A stretch of 8,430 nt of DNA from DASWRT01 sp036403035. GTDB lineage: Bacteria > Pseudomonadota > Alphaproteobacteria > ATCC43930 > CGMCC-115725. A program made the translations under genes and the position numbers. The stretch's first letter is position 1. Every line of letters begins with the position of its first letter. Where the stretch lies: positions 1 through 8,430 of the forward strand of contig DASWRT010000433.1 in NCBI GenBank assembly GCA_036403035.1, read 5' to 3'. Below are positions 5,678 to 8,430 of the stretch, piece after piece. The notes below the pieces were generated by a model that saw only the letters and a list, made by a program, of their open reading frames with translations, was not told where the DNA came from and did no database searches.

Positions 5678-7341
5678 TATCCGATCGCCTCAAGCAAGGT
5701 GCGGTCGAGACCGTAATATTCGGCGCGCGGCGTGAAGAATGGCCTAAGACCGCCCGGCACGAAGGAGCCGATCAGCTTGCCGTCGGCGCCTTCGCTCTCG
5801 AACTTGTAGGTGAAGAGATCCTGGGTGGTGATGACGTCGCCCTCGACGCCGACGATCTCGGTGATCTGGGTGATGCGGCGCACGCCGTCGCGCATGCGGC
5901 TGACCTGGACGATCATGTTCACCGCCGCCGCGATCTGCGTCCGCACCGCCTTGCTCGGCCAGTTGACGCCGGCCATGCCGATCATGTTCTCCAGGCGGGT
6001 CAGCGCCTCGCGCGGCCGGTTGGCGTGGATCGTCCCGAGCGACCCGTCATGGCCGGTGTTCATCGCCTGGAGCATGTCCAGCGCTTCGGCGCCGCGGATC
6101 TCGCCGAGGATGATGCGGTCGGGCCGCATGCGGAGCGCGTTCTTGACGAGGTCGCGCATCGTGATCTCGCCGCGCCCTTCGAGGTTCGGCGGACGCGTCT
6201 CCAGCCGGACGACGTGCGGCTGCTGCAATTGCAGCTCCGCCGCGTCCTCGATCGTGACGACGCGCTCGTCGGTCTCGATCATCTGCGACAGCGCGTTGAG
6301 CAGCGTCGTCTTGCCGGAGCCGGTGCCGCCTGAAATGAGGATGTTCAGCCGGCAGCGCGAGGCGATCTTCAGCACCGTCGCCATCGCCGCCGACAGGTTC
6401 TGCTGCCGCGCCATCACGTCGAGCGTGATCGATTTCTTCGAGAACTTGCGGATCGAGATCGAGGGGCCGTCGATCGCCAGCGGCGGAACGATGATGTTGA
6501 CGCGGCTGCCGTCGGCGAGGCGGGCGTCGACCAGCGGCGTCGATTCGTCGATGCGCCGGCCGACCTGCGTGACGATCCGGGTCGCGATGTTCATCACGTG
6601 CTGGTCGTCGCGGAACGTCACGTCGGTCGGTTCGAGCCGGCCGCGGCGCTCGACATAGACCTGCTTGGCGCCGTTCACCATGATGTCGGAGATCGTCTCG
6701 TCACGGAGCAGCGGCTCCAGCGGACCGAGCCCGAGCATGTCGTCGAGCAGCGACGTGACGAGGTTGCGCTGTTCGAGCTGGTTGAGCTGGATGCTCTTCT
6801 CGGACAGGATCTCGGCGACGATCTCGGCGAGCTGGCGGGCCAGCTCCTCGCGCGACAGCTTGGTCGCAACCTCGCTATCGATCCGCTCCATGACGAGCGG
6901 GTAGATGCGCGGCACCGCGTCCTCGACGCTGGCGCGGCTCGCGACGACGACGCCCGATCCCGACTTGTCGCCGCCGGCATTTCCCGCCGCCGAGGCAGCC
7001 TCGCGCCGCCCTTTCTCCAGCAGGCCGTTGATCAGCGCCGTCACCGTGTCGCGGCGGTGCATCGGCTCGATGACGAGCCGGCGCTCGGCAAGGATCGCGG
7101 CGACGATCGCCTCGATCTCCCGCGCCATGTCGCCGCGCGACCGGCCGACCGCCGCCGCGGCGTCGATGCGCTCATCGACGATCGGCTGGAACAGCGCGAC
7201 CGCGGAGTCGCGGTCCAGGCGGCCGGCCGGCTCGACCGTCGGCAATGCCGTAAGCTGCGGCGCCGGCCGCTGCTGCGGCGGGAGGGCGGAGCCGCCGCTC
7301 CGTCCTTGCGCGTCGCCGATGCCGCGGCGCCCGAACGCCAT
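5677..7341 (-). CDS. cpaF: CpaF/TadA pilus assembly ATPase with duplicated N-terminal domain
   Basis: This is the secretion ATPase of the GspE/VirB11 type that powers Flp pilin assembly at the inner membrane. In 554 residues it shows Walker A GGTGSGKTT (338-346), Asp box EDAAEL (365-370), Walker B RIILGEIRG (409-417) and His box GTIHANRPREAL (436-447). The conserved LGLGPLEPLL...ISDIMVNG entry to the ATPase fold is at 203-224. All catalytic motifs look intact. The odd part is the N-terminus: residues 47-108 and 142-203 are two copies of the helical domain that normally occurs once before LGLGPLE, 24 of 62 positions identical without gaps and offset by 95 residues. This makes the protein longer than the roughly 450-500 residues I expect for CpaF. 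The start MAFGRRG is typical of alphaproteobacterial CpaF. It begins 6 bases after the cpaE stop with no clear ribosome binding site, so it is probably translationally coupled. Confidence 0.95.
   Translation of the reverse strand: MAFGRRGIGDAQGRSGGSALPPQQRPAPQLTALPTVEPAGRLDRDSAVALFQPIVDERIDAAAAVGRSRGDMAREIEAIVAAILAERRLVIEPMHRRDTVTALINGLLEKGRREAASAAGNAGGDKSGSGVVVASRASVEDAVPRIYPLVMERIDSEVATKLSREELARQLAEIVAEILSEKSIQLNQLEQRNLVTSLLDDMLGLGPLEPLLRDETISDIMVNGAKQVYVERRGRLEPTDVTFRDDQHVMNIATRIVTQVGRRIDESTPLVDARLADGSRVNIIVPPLAIDGPSISIRKFSKKSITLDVMARQQNLSAAMATVLKIASRCRLNILISGGTGSGKTTLLNALSQMIETDERVVTIEDAAELQLQQPHVVRLETRPPNLEGRGEITMRDLVKNALRMRPDRIILGEIRGAEALDMLQAMNTGHDGSLGTIHANRPREALTRLENMIGMAGVNWPSKAVRTQIAAAVNMIVQVSRMRDGVRRITQITEIVGVEGDVITTQDLFTYKFESEGADGKLIGSFVPGGLRPFFTPRAEYYGLDRTLLEAIG
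6733..7203 (-). repeat. Internal duplication in CpaF N-terminal region
   Basis: Copy 1 is residues 47-108 (7018-7203) and copy 2 residues 142-203 (6733-6918). They share the pattern AV....P.V.ERID...SR...AR....IVA.IL.E...R..VT.L....L. Identity is 24 of 62 residues with no gap. Copy 2 is in the normal position joined to the ATPase; copy 1 is the extra one. They are separated by a Gly/Ala/Ser-rich linker (109-141). The moderate identity implies an old duplication. Confidence 0.85.
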
Positions 7342-7347
7342 CGCCGG

Positions 7348-8430
7348 CTAACGGAAAAGGCGCCGGAGCAGCGACGGCCGGGACGCCGTACGCTCCGTGC
7401 CGGACAGGAGGGGGGCGAGCCGCCGGAACGCGGCGGTCGCCTTGCTCGACTGCGCCGCGACCGGCCATGCCTTGCCGCTCTCGGCGGCGGCGATCGCGGC
7501 GTTGTTGTCGAACGGCACGACCACGTCGATCTTCGCGCCGACTGCCTTCTCGAATTCGCCGCGCGGCACCTCGCCCCGTCCGCCGGTCACCCGGTTCGCG
7601 ACGACGAGCGGCTGCGCCGAGCCGGCGCCGCCGCCGCGCAGCCGCTTGCAGAGCGCGACGAGCCGCGTCGCGTCGCGCATCGCCGGCAGCGACAGGTCGG
7701 TGACAATCGCGACAGTATCGGCTGCCGTCAGCACGTGCCGGTGCAGCGCATCGAGCCGCCGCGGCAGATCGACGACGACGGCATCGGCGTCGCTCGACAG
7801 CGCCGCAAGCAGCGCGTCGGCGGCATCCGGCTCGATCGCCGCGTCCTCTTCAAGCGGCTCCTCGGCGGCAAGCACGCGCAGCCGCTCGCTCTCGTTGCTC
7901 ATCGCCCCGGCGAGCAGCAGCGCGTCGATCCGTTCCGGGTTCTGCAACGCTTCGCCCAAGCCGCGGCGCGCTTCGAGATCGAGCTGGAGCGCGAGGCTGC
8001 CGAAATGCAGGTCGAGGTCGAGCAGCGTGACGCGCAACCCCTGGTCGTGCACCATGCACCACGCCGTCGCGATCGCGGCAGTCGTCGTGCCGGCGCCGCC
8101 GCGGGCGCCGACCATGGCGACGACGCGCGCCGGCCGCGCCTCGCCCGGCGCAATCGGCGTGTCCCGCTGGGGGGGAGCGGCGGCGCGCAGCAACGCTTCC
8201 TGCAACGCTTCGGCAGAGACGGGCTTGACGAGGTAGTCGGCGACGCCCATCCCGATCAGGCGGCGGTAGAGCGCCACGTCGTTCACCGTACCGATCGCCA
8301 GGACCGCCGTGTCCGGCGGGCAGCCCTCGGCCAGCGCATCGAGCGCCGCGACCGGATCCCCGGCGTCGCTCAGATCGACGAGCAGCAGGCGCGGCGCGGC
8401 AGCCTCCACGGCGGCCAATGCGGCGCCGAC
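7348..8430 (-). CDS. cpaE: CpaE/TadZ pilus-positioning ATPase, 5' end cut by window
   Basis: CpaE (TadZ-like) is a MinD/ParA-type protein that places the Tad machine in the cell, often at a pole. The frame is open to the right edge, and the only near start is a TTG at 8418 inside the receiver fold, so the true start lies outside the window; 360 residues are visible. Numbering from that TTG, residues 10-80 are a receiver-like domain (LLLVDL, then VLAIGTVNDVALYRRLIGMGVADYLVKP). From about 99 follows the ATPase: GARGGAGTTT (104-113), LLDLDLHFG (132-140) and VVVDLPR (214-220). The P-loop lacks both usual lysines of KGGxGKT. This is typical of the CpaE/TadZ branch and suggests weak or altered ATP handling. 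It is the first visible gene of the operon, 6 bases before cpaF. Confidence 0.93.
   Translation of the reverse strand, partial: VGAALAAVEAAAPRLLLVDLSDAGDPVAALDALAEGCPPDTAVLAIGTVNDVALYRRLIGMGVADYLVKPVSAEALQEALLRAAAPPQRDTPIAPGEARPARVVAMVGARGGAGTTTAAIATAWCMVHDQGLRVTLLDLDLHFGSLALQLDLEARRGLGEALQNPERIDALLLAGAMSNESERLRVLAAEEPLEEDAAIEPDAADALLAALSSDADAVVVDLPRRLDALHRHVLTAADTVAIVTDLSLPAMRDATRLVALCKRLRGGGAGSAQPLVVANRVTGGRGEVPRGEFEKAVGAKIDVVVPFDNNAAIAAAESGKAWPVAAQSSKATAAFRRLAPLLSGTERTASRPSLLRRLFR

Noticed and set aside
4718..5716. Plus-strand open frame antisense to tadB
   Set aside because: Same low-complexity, charged composition and no start signals; tadB matches its family throughout.
8169..8175. Run of seven G (C on the coding strand) in cpaE as a slippage or frameshift site
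   Set aside because: The reading frame is intact across it and the protein aligns with CpaE on both sides, so there is no sign of an error or programmed shift.

Overview
The window looks like high-GC alphaproteobacterial DNA, most likely from a sphingomonad. This rests on the very GC-rich coding style (two sampled 60-base lines in the pilus genes are 75-77% G+C), the gene set of a Flp/Tad pilus locus, and a CpaF that begins MAFGRRG. The taxonomic placement is an inference, not a database result.

Layout. (1) Positions 108-1568, minus strand: one exported protein of unknown function, with an N-terminal export signal, six cysteines and two PepSY-like W...VDxxTG endings. Its base composition is lower in G+C than the pilus genes. 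(2) Positions 1569-2227: a 659-bp divergent intergenic region, unusually rich in signals. It holds a perfect 20-bp LacI-family-type palindrome, an isolated TATAAT followed by a GC-rich discriminator and a boxA-like element as in rRNA leaders, and a phased array of ACAGG/CCTGT pentamers with 11-bp spacing that forms a long hairpin. No rRNA or LacI-type gene is visible to explain them. (3) Positions 2228-3670, plus strand: a TadD-like TPR lipoprotein with a C-terminal SPOR domain. (4) Positions 8430-3639, minus strand: cpaE (5' end cut by the window edge), cpaF, tadB and tadC, spaced or overlapped by -4 to +6 bases and so almost certainly one operon.

How the genes work together. CpaE (TadZ-like) places the pilus machine. 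CpaF (TadA) is the hexameric ATPase that powers it. TadB and TadC form the inner-membrane platform. TadD is the outer-membrane lipoprotein that assists the secretin. The prepilin, prepilin peptidase, CpaB, secretin and CpaD genes are not in the window and would be expected beyond the right edge. tadD faces tadC tail to tail and their coding ends overlap by 32 bp, instead of tadD following tadC on the same strand.

Most notable points: CpaF carries a tandem duplication of its N-terminal helical domain; TadD is fused to a peptidoglycan-binding SPOR domain; and the intergenic region contains an orphan rRNA-style promoter/leader running into a helically phased repeat hairpin.
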